From: Ascidia mentula
Lineage: Eukaryota; Chordata; Ascidiacea; Phlebobranchia; Ascidiidae
DNA: 64,000 bases
Reading direction: 5' to 3'
Assembly: GCA_947561715.1 (NCBI GenBank)
Contig: OX387199.1
Location: forward strand, 11,413,001-11,477,000
Made by a program: the position numbers and the translations under genes. This document shows, in pieces, positions 23,308-38,300 of this stretch (its first letter is position 1; the number at the start of each line of letters is the position of its first letter). The notes beneath the pieces are model-generated. The model searched no databases and was not told where the DNA came from. It saw only the letters and a list, made by a program, of their open reading frames with translations.

Positions 23308-26300
23308 ATGTGGTTTTGTTACTTGCTGCTACTTACAACTCTTCCTTGTATTAGTGGTAAGAAATTTGCTGTCTAAAAATTTGAGAACATTTATTTACTT
23401 CACAATTGTTTATTTTCTTTTAGGATATATATGTCTAAAATTATGTGGCCTATGTAACTTGGTTTTAAAAGCATTGTCTAAAACACACTATTATGTTACC
23501 AATTTTTGCACAAATGTATGCTTTTAACTGATGTTGTTTTGTTTTGATTGCAGGCAACTGCCTTGAGGATGGAGTCATGATTAAGGTACTTTCTGTTTGG
23601 TATAAATTTAAACTTAAACATGGTCTGAGTATAAATGGAATGTTTCATCAAAATAATTTATCATCAGTAAACAGTTTTTGCCAATGTATAAAGGTAATGT
23701 GAGTTTGTAGAAGTTATGCAACATTCTTAGTAAGTCTTGACATGAGAAATAACATGTATTTTTGTTTTGATTTGGATTATATTTCCTCACTGTTTTGTGA
23801 AACTGAGGTAAAAGCATCAATTAACACTAAGTACTGATTCATCAGAAAGATGATCAGACAAGATTGATTTCAACTTCTTTGTGATCACCGATAAATAATG
23901 CCTGGGTTTCTCCCAGTCTAGTCAATAGCCAGTAACAGTAATTGCCTTTTTGAGGGTCAAATGAGTTTGCAAAAGCAAAAATTTTGCCTCACATGCCATA
24001 AATTTAGACTTTTGGTCTGCGAACTGTTTTTGTTGAATCTGTTCTTTCAGCCATTGTTCAATTTGACGATACCCTGTATGTATTGAGTGGATTTATCAGG
24101 CATACATTATACCACCTGTAAACCTTTGTCTGCCTAGAATTGAACACTGTGTTATTAAAACATTGTTGTTGGGGAAAGGTGATTGTAACAATAGAACTGG
24201 CCTATGTTGTTACAAACTCTGTAGAAATTCACAACATTCAAAACTGATTCAATTTACTAATTTGTGTGCCAGCAAAGAATCTAAGTCTTTGTTTTAGTAT
24301 ACGACTCCGTGTTCGCATTTCCCACGAGTGTTTTGTTGAGGAATTAGAAAATGTGCCTCACCCCTTTAACACACGCCAATGGTTGGTAACTAACAGAGAA
24401 TTAGTCATCCGCGGCAATTTTCGAACGCTTGCTAAGTGCTGGTTTAGCACAGAATTCTAGAAAATAAATCGACCGTGTCTGGCTTGTTTGCAATAACCTT
24501 GGTGCCAATCCAATCCAGCCTCTGTTTGTGTTATTTCATATTAAATTTATATTTCTGTGTTTTTGAGAGGTAAAACAAACGTAATGAAGGTGAACAATGG
24601 TTGATTGTTTTAGCGTTATCGCCAACTCCTACGGACAGAGACTCTCTGTCCTGGGCCTGGAACTGACGGTTGGGCGTGCGGACAGATCAATCGATAACAG
24701 TTCCTATAACAAAACCAAATTTTGTTTTATTGATAGACAATTAGTCGGTAGTTGGTTCTTCAGTAGTCATCACAGCTAGCTTTCCTCCTTGGATCATTTG
24801 CCCAAGTCCCGAGTAACCTTTAGCGCGTGATGTCATTTTTAGTCTATGAAGTATTTATCTCATGGGAGGAGCGACGTGCGAGCATCGCCCGGATATTCTC
24901 CACACGGTTCAGATACCCATGTTATTGGTAGATACATAACCCGCGGTAGTAATGAAGATTGTGATTTTGGTTATGTAGCTTTTGTCACATAACTCTCTTT
25001 TCTGGATGGTAAAGTTCTTTTTGTGGCACTTTCACGGGCAAATAATGGGGAGAATCACAACAAAACTTGTCGCCACCAGACCACCTTCCTGTGTGACGTC
25101 ATTATTAACCATTTGTCGTTTTTATGAACAACCAGTGTATTTAGGGGTAATAGATGGAACGTGGCAACTGCGCCGATCACATAGCGTTAAAATTGGCGAC
25201 AGACGTTAGAGTGTGAAGCTACGAAACTGCGACCATCGCATCGTGTCACGCAGTAGTGTGTTGTTTTATTCCAAGTGGTCCGAACGTAGTATCAAAGTGA
25301 AATGTCGTAAAAATCGATGGGCAATGTCCCATCTGTTTTGCGTTTTTTTTTTAATTGACATTTGATTTCGAAATACGCAAGTATTGTAGGATTCGCAAAC
25401 GCGTCCCCGCTAATGGTGTGAAAAAACGACTGACTTGAACCCAGTTTTGAGTGTGGAATTTCTCAATCTATTGAAATTCCCTGTAAGCTACGTCCAAGCA
25501 TGAAGTGGATGGTAAAGCGGCGTGTTGATACTTGATGACGCATTTTAACCCCGGGCTCATTGTAAACCGTATTCCGCCAACCTGCGACCAGTTCGACAAA
25601 GGAAACCGTTTGTGCGCCTGGTTTGATTTTCAAACTTGAATGTTCACTTTTACCTTTTAGGTTTAGGTATTATTTGCCGATGCTCTGTATTTGCACAATA
25701 GTTAATTACTGAAGAAAAAACCCACTTCGTGGTTTCGCTGTAATCAAGTTAAAACGTATCTGCTATGATTGAACGTTCCTGGAAGGGTTTGACAACTTCA
25801 AAATAATCGTAGCCCGTCTTATCCTCATTACCAGCTGTTGTGGCCGTGCGACATTGTTCGACTCGCCGGAAAATAACCTCCTATTAATTCGTTTCGCGTA
25901 AGCGCGTGAATGTGTGTGGGCTCGGCAATATTTGGCGACATTCGTACTTTGACCGAACTTCTCTATTTTTTATCTTGTCTTATGTAGGCTGTTTGTCGCG
26001 AAGGTGACATTATCTTTAGCCGACAAACAAACCACCCACTCAGGCACACTGTTTTTCGTGCTTCAAAATCGACGGACGGTTCGACTCTTGAGCGAACAAT
26101 ATATCTGCCCCCTCTTTTTTCGGCTTGAGAGTCACATTCACTTGCACATGGAATTGTCAAAAGTAGTATTCCTATCATTCATGCTTCACCATCAAAAGTA
26201 GAAGAAGGAGATTCGCTCTGTAGATTTCCTTGTCCAACATCCTGCCGCGATCGGCATGTTGCATTGTATGGACGCACCTGCATTGGAAGTTTCTACTTCG

Positions 26301-29300
26301 TTTACCCCTTCTATCAAAGCCTACATTTGACGTCACGTAATTGTTCAACTTCCAGACAACTGTGGTGTAACGATACGGTTAAGTGTGTTGAGGTCTAACA
26401 GTCACTTAATGCTTGTGGTCATAGCAATCGTTGCGTGTGCGAGCTATACAGCTACTTGTGTTACCTGGTAACGGCCTTTTATTGACTTGCCGTTTAATCC
26501 AAATCGTGGCCGCTGCATAGGAACGTGAACTGCAGTTGGCAGCCCGCTGGAATGTTGAGCGTCTGTTTGAAGTCATTCTACAATGTAACAAGTTATAGAG
26601 TGTGCTTCAAGCCACTTGCCGACAAAGTCAAATGTACCCTCGATGAAACAGGCCGGCAGAAGGTATTTCATGCGTGCGTTAAGGGGGACACTTCATCATA
26701 CAATGGGACGTCTCTGATCTACGCATCCGATGAACAGTTGTTGGGCATCATACGCACATCGCGTGTCACATAATTTTACAAAAGTTAGTAAACTTCAAAA
26801 ATCTATTACCTGAAGCACGTACGTGACGTCACGTTGGCATTTAAGCCACTTGAGCAATATGTGTACATAGGCGCGGTTGTCCTGCAGAAGACGTTTGGCG
26901 ATATTTAAGAATAGGTATTGACTGGTGGCGTGGATATTTGATGTTCTGTGATAGATCACTTACTGTAGGATGGCGAGTCGCCCCAAATCATCCCTACACA
27001 TTCTACCAAAATATGCCAACAAGATCCAATGCTTCACAATTCCTGCAAGGCAAACTTAATGTGATATCGGACATAGTTTCAAATTGAATGGTTTGTTATA
27101 AAAAGATTTTAAATGTCTGCAGTATTATTACCCTCAAGCAGAAAGCGTATTTCTTGTCACATTTTATGACTCGTTTTGCTGCTCCTTTGTATTAAACAAC
27201 ACTGGCAGCAAACAAATCGAATGGCGCCAATGGGCCGGGTTTGTGGGCATGAAGAGCCGCCAAGAGTTTCGACTTCGCCATGTTCGCTGTTTACGGTGAT
27301 AAAAACTTGGCGAATGTACTGCCAGTCTAATTTCCGCCTCGTACCGTACGACAAAAAGGCCCGCGGCATGTATTGTGCGAAATCCTAAACAACTACTTTC
27401 TTATGCGAAGTTACGAAGGTCGCGTGGTTTCCGGTGTTCGTCGCAGTTACCGATTCGCAGCCGACAAAGCTTCAATGCAAGGACATGTTAAGTCTACCTT
27501 GTTAATTTAGTCCGCCTAATCGGTTTAATGATCTCCGTTTGATTTTAATATCCCTGTTGCTCTCATGAAATGTCCTAATACTGACACAGGTCAATGCGTA
27601 TGACCTTTTTGACTACCTTGCACTTTTAAATTTATATCAAAATAATTAGTTTGGTTAAAAGAGAAATCCAAAGGAAAGTTTGACAGTCTTTCTTTCATCC
27701 GTAAAAAACTTACATTTGCGCCGCGTCAGACTTACAACCGATTTTCCCTTTCCGTAATAGCTGTGGGGTATGATGTCACTTTCGTGGAATCGTGGGAAAC
27801 TCGTTACGTCATAAAGTGTGTATGTATCCGACAGAGGTGCTAAAAATTGTTTAATATTAAGCCACTTACATATATGTGTGAAAGTGTCAAATTGTGTGTT
27901 AAATTAACATTTAATGTTGGGTACAAGTAGTTAATCACATGTTACGTCAGCGCGTTGCCAAGTCGAGCAGATTTAATCAATCAACTATAGTATGTGTAAG
28001 TGAACATAGCGATACCTCTTGAAATTGTGTTCGCCTTTTTGTGAAGGTGAGAAAATGTATGGCTATCACGGAATGTATGAAATAAACCGCATCAATTGCA
28101 AAGTACTTTTCCCACACACGGAGAAGGTAAATCTTATCACCGATGCTGGACTTGGTTACATCGTTCTTGCTGTCTTGTCAAGAAAAAACAAACTTTTGCC
28201 GTCTCGTGCGTGGTATCGGCTGTGCGAACAACCTGGTAAGCTGAAAAAAGGCAAATCCACACCTTGTTTGCGAGTACTTACGTTATCCTTTGGGTCAAGT
28301 GAAGTAACACCAGAGCGGTTAGCATCGCGTGCAGCCAACCCCCCTCACTTACAGTGCGTGCCACCCCGTCTGCTTTCTCCACCTCCCATTAAATCGCCGA
28401 CGAAGCTTGAAAGTATCGTCTATTGTGTGCGACCCAGTTTGCTAAGTCGATACTTTTGTGACTTGTGCGATCCATCAGTGTTCGTTCGTCACTTTCCGTC
28501 GAAACTCTTTGATGCCAAAATATTAAGTTAAGATACGAAACCACGTAATCGATGTTATAAATGTATAGATTTAACTTTGTTGTTGTTGTTGATGTGCTGT
28601 AGACGGCATTCCACTTTAAAAACTGAAATCCACAAAACAAACTATTTCCAAGTGTGGCGCGTAACATCAAAAGCATGAGTTTATCTTGGGCGATTTGTGA
28701 CAATAGCCTCGTTATTGTGGTGTCATAATGCAATGAAAGTACTTTAGCACGTGTGCGTGAGAAAGATACACCTCACGCGAATTTTAATAACGAGTCATAC
28801 TTCTTTTGTCGCCAAAAGAAGTGGATACACAAAGTTCTAAGGCTAAGTGGAGTCTTATATTTAGCCAAACTTTACACTTGTTTTAACTTTCCACGTAAAT
28901 TGTGTTCGGCAAAACGGTATTACGAAACCATGGCGCCATCGTGGCTGATAGCAACTAAAAATTGCCATCGTAAAAGTAGTTCTACTGTGTTGGTATCAGG
29001 GTGGTACGAGTTTAGAGTTGTAGGATTTTCGCCCCACCCTAAACAGTAAATCCTCGCATATGCCAACTACAAGAGGGCTTGTGTTGAAGTTGCAACGGCT
29101 CCAAATCTGGCTTTTATCGAAGTCTTGTAAGAAAGTGTGTAATTTCTGCAGCGATTTTTGTGAATGCAGCTTCCTCTACAGCAGATATTGTGCAGGTGGT
29201 TTTTCAAGATACCAACATAAAAATTCAAGTTTGTAGTATTTTCGATAACGTTTCTGCTAATAATACAAACTATATCTGGTTCTCTTACGTCATCGTTATC

Positions 29301-32300
29301 ACGGAAACGTTTTCTCACTCCCGAATCACAAACCAAACCTAAACCATTATATCCATAGTAAGTCCTAAAACATCACCTTTGTGCTGGGTTTCAGTCACAT
29401 TCCACTCATATTTTTCATCGTTCGAAAGAAAATATTTGTGTGTTCGGTTGTTCGTTGAAACTTACAGAGCAGTGATGGGTTTGGCCGGGCTTTGTTGAAT
29501 GGGAATTTCAACGACATTGCTTTGTGATGGGTGACGTAACGCGTCTGTGCGAATTGAGCTTGAAATGTTTTTCTAAGCGTAAACTTCCTGTGCACGTATT
29601 TTTTAAAAATTGTTTTTTCACATCGTCGTCACTGTTATTGGAATATTATTGCAAAACACCTCCATGCGTTAGTACCAAAAGTAAAACAGCAGCCCGTTAT
29701 TTGAGGTGTGCTTTTTCGGCTTACGTTCGAACACTCTTCCCGAAAATTGGTTGTTCGCTATTGTTGTCCACTACCGGTTGTGTCTCGTTTCATGGTCGCG
29801 TGTCTGAGGCTCCTGTACGCTCGCCGGCACATTTTCGCACAAATAAATAGCGAACAAATCGGCTCACGGCTCGTTACAATTCGCCTTAAAGCCCAAACTA
29901 TTCATGCAAGGCACGTTGAAATCCACCGCTTTTGTTCTGTTGAATTATTATAAAAAAAACGTATGTACTCGTTTTGTATAACCCTGAAAACATACGGATT
30001 TTAATCGTTCACTAAAATTAAACCTTCCTTGAATGTGGTTTGAAGATAAATGCCGTCTTAGAAAAGAAAACTGTGACAGAAATGTCGTCAAAAGGTTGAA
30101 ATGCCATTTGGCCAACTTCGCCCATCAAATGTTGCTGTGGGCGTTTTGCGTCAGCCCAGTGCCGTTCCGCTTCGATGCATTGTTGTCTCGTCAACTTTGC
30201 AGTGAGAAACTGGTGAGGAATGCATTACATTTCAACAATCTGCCCCTACTCTGTCTGCTATAGCGTTTGAAGTGCGTAATCTAAAACCTGGCGACCCCCG
30301 ATGTTTCGGTGTGGTAAGCATTGGAAAACGCGCATTGGTGTGGGAACTTACGCCTTGCCAACCAATGTTGTAACAAGGTCATAAGAAGGCGCCAAAACCG
30401 CAAAAAACTGGAAACCAGGTACTGCTTGCTCGTCGACTACTCATCTCAAGTTTCTATACGGTACATGTATTTTAGAAAACCGCCTATAGTTAGTTGGAAA
30501 GTGAAATAAGAAATACGTTTTATAAATTTCACTACGCATTGAGTTTTTTGCACAACGAATGAAAACGCGTGAAAAATTGCCACAAATTGCAGTAATTTCT
30601 CCCGTCGTCTGGCGCAGGTCTCCATTGCGAACGTCTGCGGTTTGTTTGGATAAAAATTCACTGCAACCCTGATTGCACGTTGCCACCTGGTGTTTTTTTT
30701 TGGAAGTTCTTATCAACGAAAATAAGTTTTTATTAAAATTTCCCCTCCCTGGGTGAGTGTTTCTCAAACTTTTTTCTGTACCGCCCCCCAAACACCTTAG
30801 TCATTTAGCAACGCCCAACAGAACAGACAAAAAAAACACAACGAATTTATTTGTTGCTCGTTAGTTAATGCGATGGGTGAGGTTGGTGCAATGACGCCAA
30901 TTTATTAATTTTAAGTTTCATGGCGGACAAAAACCATGGTAAGTCTCCTCAATTGTCGATATCAAGACGTTTCTTTTTCCATGTAAAAGAGTGGTGAATG
31001 CGCTGAACGCACGTTCCACCAAGTAAGAAAATTACGGAAAGGTACACGCGTACCACCTGGAATGCGGTCGCATACCACTTGTGGTAAACGTACCACTTTT
31101 TTGGGAAACACTGACTTACGCTATAAGAGAACATTTGCCATGTTACCAAGCGCCCTCCAATCGTCCATTCAGTCTCCAGCGCCCCCCGTAGGATTGCAAA
31201 CGCCCCTAAGGGGGCTCTGGCGCCCACATTGGGAACCACTGCCCTATTTGTTTCAGTATGTTCCTACATACATGTGTCGCCATTTGTTCTTGTTGTAACG
31301 TAATAGTGTTGTAATGATGCAGTTCCGGAAGCTGTTACAGCTCATTTTGATCGACCCTTGCCACCGATTGGTCGGTACTTGGACTGCAATGCGCACGGTA
31401 TTACTTGTAATCGGATACTTTCATTCTTTCCTTGTATTCCACCTTTCGCAATTTAATGACGGATATTAAATGTCGAAGTTTTCATCCAGAAACGTCCAAA
31501 CGGTCATTGCGCAATTGATTTTGTGTTAAATGTCAAAGTTTTTCCAGTTGACATTTGTTTGCTGTGGTAAGGTTGTGCTGCGTATCACGAGCACTCAATC
31601 TTTAATCTCAAATACTCTTCCCGTTGCGCCTCGTCAGTTTTTAAACCCTATTCAAATAAGAGCACACTGTTGGTATTTTGGAGCTTCAGTTATCACTTTC
31701 GACCGATCGCTGTTGGATTGCCGGACCACCGGTTTCGTACAGATGGACGACTCTAGTGACCAGCGCGTAACACAAGCTTAAACAAACAGAGATAAGAAAA
31801 TACACTCAAGTGGTCACTGTTGAGTTTGAAAGAGCCAGTGACTAGCACGATGAGGGTCCTCCATTTAACGAACCGTGCATTCCCGCAATTCCGACTGTCT
31901 ACCAAATATTCGTCGTGTTGAAGTCGTATAGTCGATCTTAATACCCCTGACAATTTGTTGGTTGTGGGACTTTCCTTGATCGCGTGTCATTTGTTGGGTG
32001 GGATTTTTGGTTGCGTCGAGAAGACAGTGTTAAATGAACAAGCGACGCTGACTGGGCATTGTGACGTATATTGATGTAAGTAGTGTTAGATGAAGCATTG
32101 TCCTCGTGTTGGCATTTTACCATAGCTTTAAGCATATAATCTACACCCGGTTTACAATCCCTTCGAGGTTGAGGTTAAATGGTTGTTGCCGGTGGCGGAT
32201 GGACAAACCGAGTGTCGGGAAACGGACATTTGGTGGCGTCAATCACGATGTCGAATCACTCGCCTGGAGATATGCATCAATGCCGACGGCGCCTGCGATT

Positions 32301-35300
32301 GCGACATACGTGCGTGTGCTTGTTAAAATCCAAACTTCTACCTATTCGGACTTCTACGATTATTCGCTTATGTTGCCAAAGGATTTCAGCCAACACTGCC
32401 GGATTTAGTAAAGCGTTGTATTCAAATATTTATCTTAACGGAAGATTACTATCTGGTTTGTCAAATTGTGTCTATTTTTCCTTTCGTTTGCTGGATTTCC
32501 CTGAGTTGGCATTGTTTGGTTCTTTTCAAAGTTTGCTACAGGTTAAAGGTTTCCCACATTTTTGTCCATTTATCTGAAGCACAAGCGTATAACTGGGGTA
32601 AAATGAGAAACAGGCGATTGTGCCGCACACCGGTTTCCTTTCGGCTTGGCGCGGTTTGATGCAATCGTAGGATCGAACCACTTCTGCCCCTCTCGCCGCT
32701 GTAAGTTCTTTGCATTGTCGCCCGATGCGGCGGAAACCCCAGGGCAATTACGCTGTTGGTCAATGGAGAAATTGTTTCTGGTCAAAATGCAATCACGAAC
32801 ATTTGATACCGGTATATCATGGTTAGCGAAAAGATTTGCCAACTGAAGGATACTGAGGATAAACCTATAGGTCAGTGGTTGATTCCGTCAATTCTTTTTC
32901 GTTTATTTTGTTTCACCGACTGTAACAATTTTTTTTTTCATTCTGCAACGTAAAAATGTAGTTTACAATACGATTTGTTTTCATGCATCTCATGTGTTGG
33001 TATTGTATATTTTCTCGCCGCTAACAGGTTTACATGGATACAGATTACTTTCTCTCCAAAGTTTAATTTTTTTCCCCAAAATAACCGCGGCATGAACAAG
33101 CTTTACGCTTGTTTGCAGAAGATAATTCGTTGGTTTCTGTGCCTTAAACTCCCGAAAGGCAAATGACTCTTGTACACCAAAGGTACAAAAATTTAAACTT
33201 TTTTGCGTCTTTTGCATTCAAAACAACCTGTGAAGCTCGGGTTTTGAGTTATTTGCGAAATTTGTTACCATTTTTCGTCCGCTGTGATTTTAATGGAACG
33301 CACAGTTTCTACGTGGTGTCACAAACGTTTCCTTCAGAATTGGGAGACGAAACCCAGATTTCCCAATATCATTATCGGTTCGACTTCCCTCACTATAGCG
33401 TATTTGTAATAAGGTTAACCTCACACAATTCGGGCGATTCTCTTTTTTTCAAAGGGAAGGAAAAATCCATTTATCTACATCTGCAGCGTGCCAAATTGTA
33501 GGATGTCAGTGAGATGACTGCGTATCGCATAGTTAAAGCTTTTACTTGCCTCACATTGGTCAGGAATGATGGTTCTCCAGCTTTCTGCCTTTACTCCTGC
33601 GTGTTTGTTGTCGCAACGGGCAAGTGGCAACGCGGAATGTTTCGCACCGACTTGCAGTTTCCCCAGCGGCAACTTGAAATAATCTCTCGGGTCAGCGCAA
33701 GTGTGAATGTTTTTGCGCACAAGAAAACGACCGAATTGATACAAGACATGTGTATTGCTTGGAACTATAACCTCTTTTGGTGAATAAATCTGTGGATATA
33801 ACCGAACGAATGTTATCAAAACGTCTACACGCAACTGTATTCATGGCCGTTCTAGTGAAACCGGAATGTTGAGTGCCTTCTGTGGGAGCCGCTATGTTTG
33901 GTCGCGGTCTGTATGTATTTATAGTAACTTATGAGTGAGTTGCCAGCGGTGCGTTTGCTGTTCGAAGGTCGCCGTAAAACATTCGATACACGACCACGTA
34001 CCGTAAACTCGCCACCGTTGCGTTTATTTTAACCGCACCTGGCCTTCAAACGTTACATTACAGGAGGCGACACCTGTACTTCCCTAAACGTTGCAGAAGC
34101 AGCAAGTATTGGTTCGTCTGTCGGATATTAGTCGAGTTCCAGTGATACTGACCAATGAACTCAACCCTGTATATTTTGGGTTCCTTTGCAAAAAAATGGA
34201 ACTCGGGCCCCGGTATATTCTGGATGGAATGATAATGCGTTACTGATGGGCGCAAGGTTACCACGTAATTGATACGGATAGCAATCTTGTACGCGCCGCA
34301 CCTTCTGTGTGCGGGCAATTTTAAATTTTGGTCCTTCCTTTTTTCCGACATCGGTGCCGACGAAAACCTTCTTGAGGTTTGATCAGGCCAAGTATTGGCT
34401 TGGTGCGATCTGTGCGTGCTACAAAAATAAACAAAACTCAGTCGCCTACGCTTCCACGGTTTTAACCGTTGATAAATTAATTCCAAGTGCTCAATGCATT
34501 TCGGTTTTATCAGACACAAGGTACTTTTGTTGCCTGGATACAGCTTTAATTGTGTTGGTTTTGTCACTAATCAATTGCTGTCTTATAGAATAACACATTG
34601 TGGAAGAAGGACTCATGCACATCATGTACATGTGTTGGTGGATTGGTGACGTGTGAACAACAGACTTGCACTGACCCCCAGTGCGACACGACAAAGGTAT
34701 ATTACCTTCAGTGGAAGGCCAATACATTTCGACCAACTTAAACATTTTCTATCTAAAACTCACTATGTCTTTGACTTATATTTATTTACGACAGGGAGAA
34801 TCACTGATTATTCCTGCTAACCGCTGCTGCCCAGTGTGTAGTTTAGTTTCAAGACGACATTGTGAGCTTAACGGCGAAATTGTGGCGGTGAGTTCCTCTT
34901 GTGTTGATTGCTTTTCGTTGAAGTGTATTTAAACATGGACAAAGGCCACCGCATTCGATCCTCTTTGTCAACCGAGACTCGTAAACTTGCCCCTATCACA
35001 TTCCTTTTGTATGACCCGAGTCACAGGGCACATTTGATTGCCATCGAACTTCTTTGCAGCACGACACGCGTTGGGATGGATCTAGCTGTAGCAGGTGTAG
35101 ATGTAACGACGGCGTCGTTTCTTGCTCGCCGTTGACTTGCGATAGATTACAATGTGGTTACGGCGAAACGAAAAAACAAGTTCCCAAGCATTGCTGTCCT
35201 ATATGTGTTAGCCTAGCAGGTTCGTCGCTGTGTGATTACTTACATTGTATTGTCATGTTAATAGTTTTTCTACACACGATACCAAGTCTTCATTGTTTTA

Positions 35301-38300
35301 TTGGTATTTTGATTTGCTAAACTTATCTTACATGGATTGGTGATCTTCAGATTCATGCTCGTTCCAAGGACTCACTTATCGTGACGGAGAAATGTGGTCA
35401 CCATCTAAGTGCGAAAAAGCTGTTTGTTCGAATGGTGAGATCGTAAAATTATATTTATCGCACGCGATACACGGTTAAAGCACGTTACGTCAGTTGTTTC
35501 GTAATGTTTGTTTTCGCTTCACCGTGAGACCTTTGCGCGCGCGCATTTTTCCGGCGCGCTATTTCAATACACGGTGTGAGCAAATATTTGCTTCCATCCT
35601 CCCCATTACACACTACTCATCCGGCCCCACTCTGCCCTCCGACAGTGGTCGCTGTCGGATGTAATATTTAATCCCTATGGCAGACGGATGGGGTTTGATG
35701 AAAGGTTCACAAGCATTCAAGCTGACAGATGAAGGTCGATAATGTCTGAATACATTTTTTTCAGGCAAGGTACTGCTCCATGTGGCTCGGTGCGATGAAC
35801 TAGTATGCGGACCTGGCGAGAAACCTGTGGTGCTGAAGGATGAATGCTGCCCTACCTGCGTCGGTCGCTCCTGCATCCATCAGGTAATCCGTTTTTAGCC
35901 CAGCCCGTCAGGTGTTGACCATTAAAAAAAGAAAACCGCACCCTTAAACAACAAGACGAACGTAAAGTTGTCAGTGGGATATCTATATATTTTAAAAAGT
36001 TTAATGTTCCTTCGACCAATCTGACCCCTTCACAATTTGTAAAGCCCGACATGCGATATTTAAAGAACCAAACTCCAAATATTTGTACCACAGAAACAGT
36101 TAATCACGTTTTCAATGACAGGATCACGAATACAAATCCGGTGAAAGTTTTCATGTTGATGTTTGTGAGCGATGTTTGTGTGAAAATGGCCAATTGAGAT
36201 GTAAGAGGGAGGAATGTGATGACGATATTATGGATGTTTCCTGCCCTGACGGGCAACGAGTGTTGAGGGGAGAGGACGAGTGTTGTCCTCGATGCGTTGC
36301 ATCTCAAGGTTTGGTGTTTTCCTGAAATATTTTTTTCGGTTTCGTGTGGATAACATTAGTGGACCTCGTGGTACTGTTGGCATCTGCCTTGTTGGATGTA
36401 AGTCAACTTTTCATGTCAAATATTTTCCTAAGAGTCATTGGGACAAATACTTTCCCTTCGCACAGTCAATTTGTCATTCTGACCATACATTCTGATATCT
36501 CTCTTCGCCTTAACATATCTCACTATTTACCAAGGTTCGTGCGAGTATGCCGGCACTACACATTACCATGGAGAGCTTTGGAATATTTCCAAATGTCAAG
36601 TTGCCTATTGTAGCCAAGGAAACGTTCGCTCCTCACCGGTTCAGTGCACACCGGTTCAATGCAAATGGGTGAGTCGAGTTCATTTTAGTTTGCGGTGAGC
36701 GGTTTGTATAATTTCGCGTGTTGAACGAAAAGAACTGATTAATTGTGTTTTCAAAACTGCATGCAAATGTGTTTATTCGATAATTTTGGGTTTCTCGTGG
36801 TACATTTTGCGATTTCTCATCGCAGAATGAAAGACGGGTTCACATTTCCTGCTGTCCCGAATGCCTACCTGTGATTTCTTCGTGTCACCACAATGGTTTC
36901 AACTACCGTGATGGTGACGAGTGGCAGGGTGGTTTGTGCGAAAGGTGCAGTTGTGTCCATGGGGTTGTTCAATGTTTTAACGTACAGTGTCCACTATGTC
37001 CTGTGGGAACAATACCACAAGTGGTACCAGGTTGGTAATAACTTATACAGTAAATTATTTTGTGTGTAGAAATTGATGCATTTCCAAGCATGTTAAACAA
37101 TGTGTTGTTGGTCATAAACTGTTTATGTGAATGAATGCAATTTTTTCTCGAAAAAAATCTACCTAAAACGTTTCGGCTGTACTAAAACCTTAACTACGTC
37201 TTCATTCTGTGTTTTCACCAAACAGGCGAATGTTGTCCGGATTGTCAGCCTGTCACTTGTCATAACGATTGTGTGACTTGCGACGAGCCAGGTTACGGTC
37301 ACTGCACCTCATGTAAGCAAGGCAGACTTCTTCAGGAGGGCAAGTGTGTGCGCAGATGTCTGCCCGGATATTACCAGGAAGGCCTGCAATGCCTCGGTAT
37401 GCTTCCCCTTCCCCTTTTGCTTTGAACGTGCGACTTTCAATAGATCCAAAACACCATTGAATTTGTTCGGTGGTTTTGTAATTTTGGATAAAACTTGTCT
37501 GCTAAGTTTACTGTGGTGCCACTTTTCAAACAATAGATAATATATTATTAATATGAAATTTGTTTCAACCAACAAAAAGCATTTCAACTCAAACATTTTT
37601 TAATGCATGTTTATTGTTACTTCACCCCCTCCTGATATCTGTGTAGTTTTTGTACAGTTGATAAAAATTTGGTGAAGTTAAATAAAATATATGTACGCAG
37701 ACACTTAATTTTCTTGACATCGGTGCATTGTATGTAGGCGTGTCTAACGCATACTTTTCATAATCTCTCAATTGTGATATGTTTATATTCTTTCATTTTA
37801 ACTCGGAAGGGGGACTATAGCCAACCGATAATTTTGATCCATTCAATTTCGCAACCTGAAATTTAGCTTTTAGAGTCAAGTGCCGGCTTGTGTGTCAATT
37901 TCAACAGCTAATCGCTGTAATTTGCTCCATTTTAAAACCTTGCCACCTTCGCAGCTTGTCATTCGTCGTGTGCCACTTGTTCGATGGGAAATTCCCCATC
38001 CACATGTACGTCATGCCAACCCGGGAGCTTTCTGCAGGAGGGTCGATGTGTCGCGGCGTGTGACGTCGGTTTCTATTTGAGGGGTGATCGCTGTGCGGGT
38101 TAGTGTATTCCTTACCATTGTCGAAAACCACAGAATGAAAGTAAACGCCTGGCTGCTTTCCCCTGGGAAATTAAAGTCTCCTTCAAGTTTGGTTTATCGT
38201 ATGATTGATCACCAATTTCGTTGTTTGCTTCTTGTGGATTTGATTCCAAATTGTTTTTTCCAGCATGCCGAAAAGGTTGTGAAGTTTGTGACGACGCAAC

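Larger units (their letters stand above)
23308..37396 (+). other. FRAS1: FRAS1 exons 1-11: signal peptide and six VWC domains
   Basis: Exons: 23308-23356, 23554-23585, 34589-34696, 34795-34887, 35060-35219, 35351-35434, 35765-35883, 36122-36308, 36535-36668, 36826-37030, 37226-37396. Exon 1 encodes MWFCYLLLLTTLPCIS, a short hydrophobic signal peptide. Exon 2 has only 32 bases (NCLEDGVMIK) and begins VWC1, which resumes in exon 3 with NNTLWKKDSCTSCTC. Six VWC ends are visible as CC-x-x-C motifs: RCCPVC, HCCPIC, ECCPTC, ECCPRC, SCCPEC and ECCPDC. VWC domains typically bind growth factors or matrix partners. The last VWC shares exon 11 with the first FU repeat (CHNDCVTCDEPGYGHCTSC). Confidence 0.95.

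Noticed and set aside
28019-28531. A 170-codon plus-strand open frame in FRAS1 intron 2
   Set aside because: It has no recognisable domain and overlaps open frames on the other strand. It lacks splice or promoter context, so chance in a more G+C-rich intron is the simpler reading.
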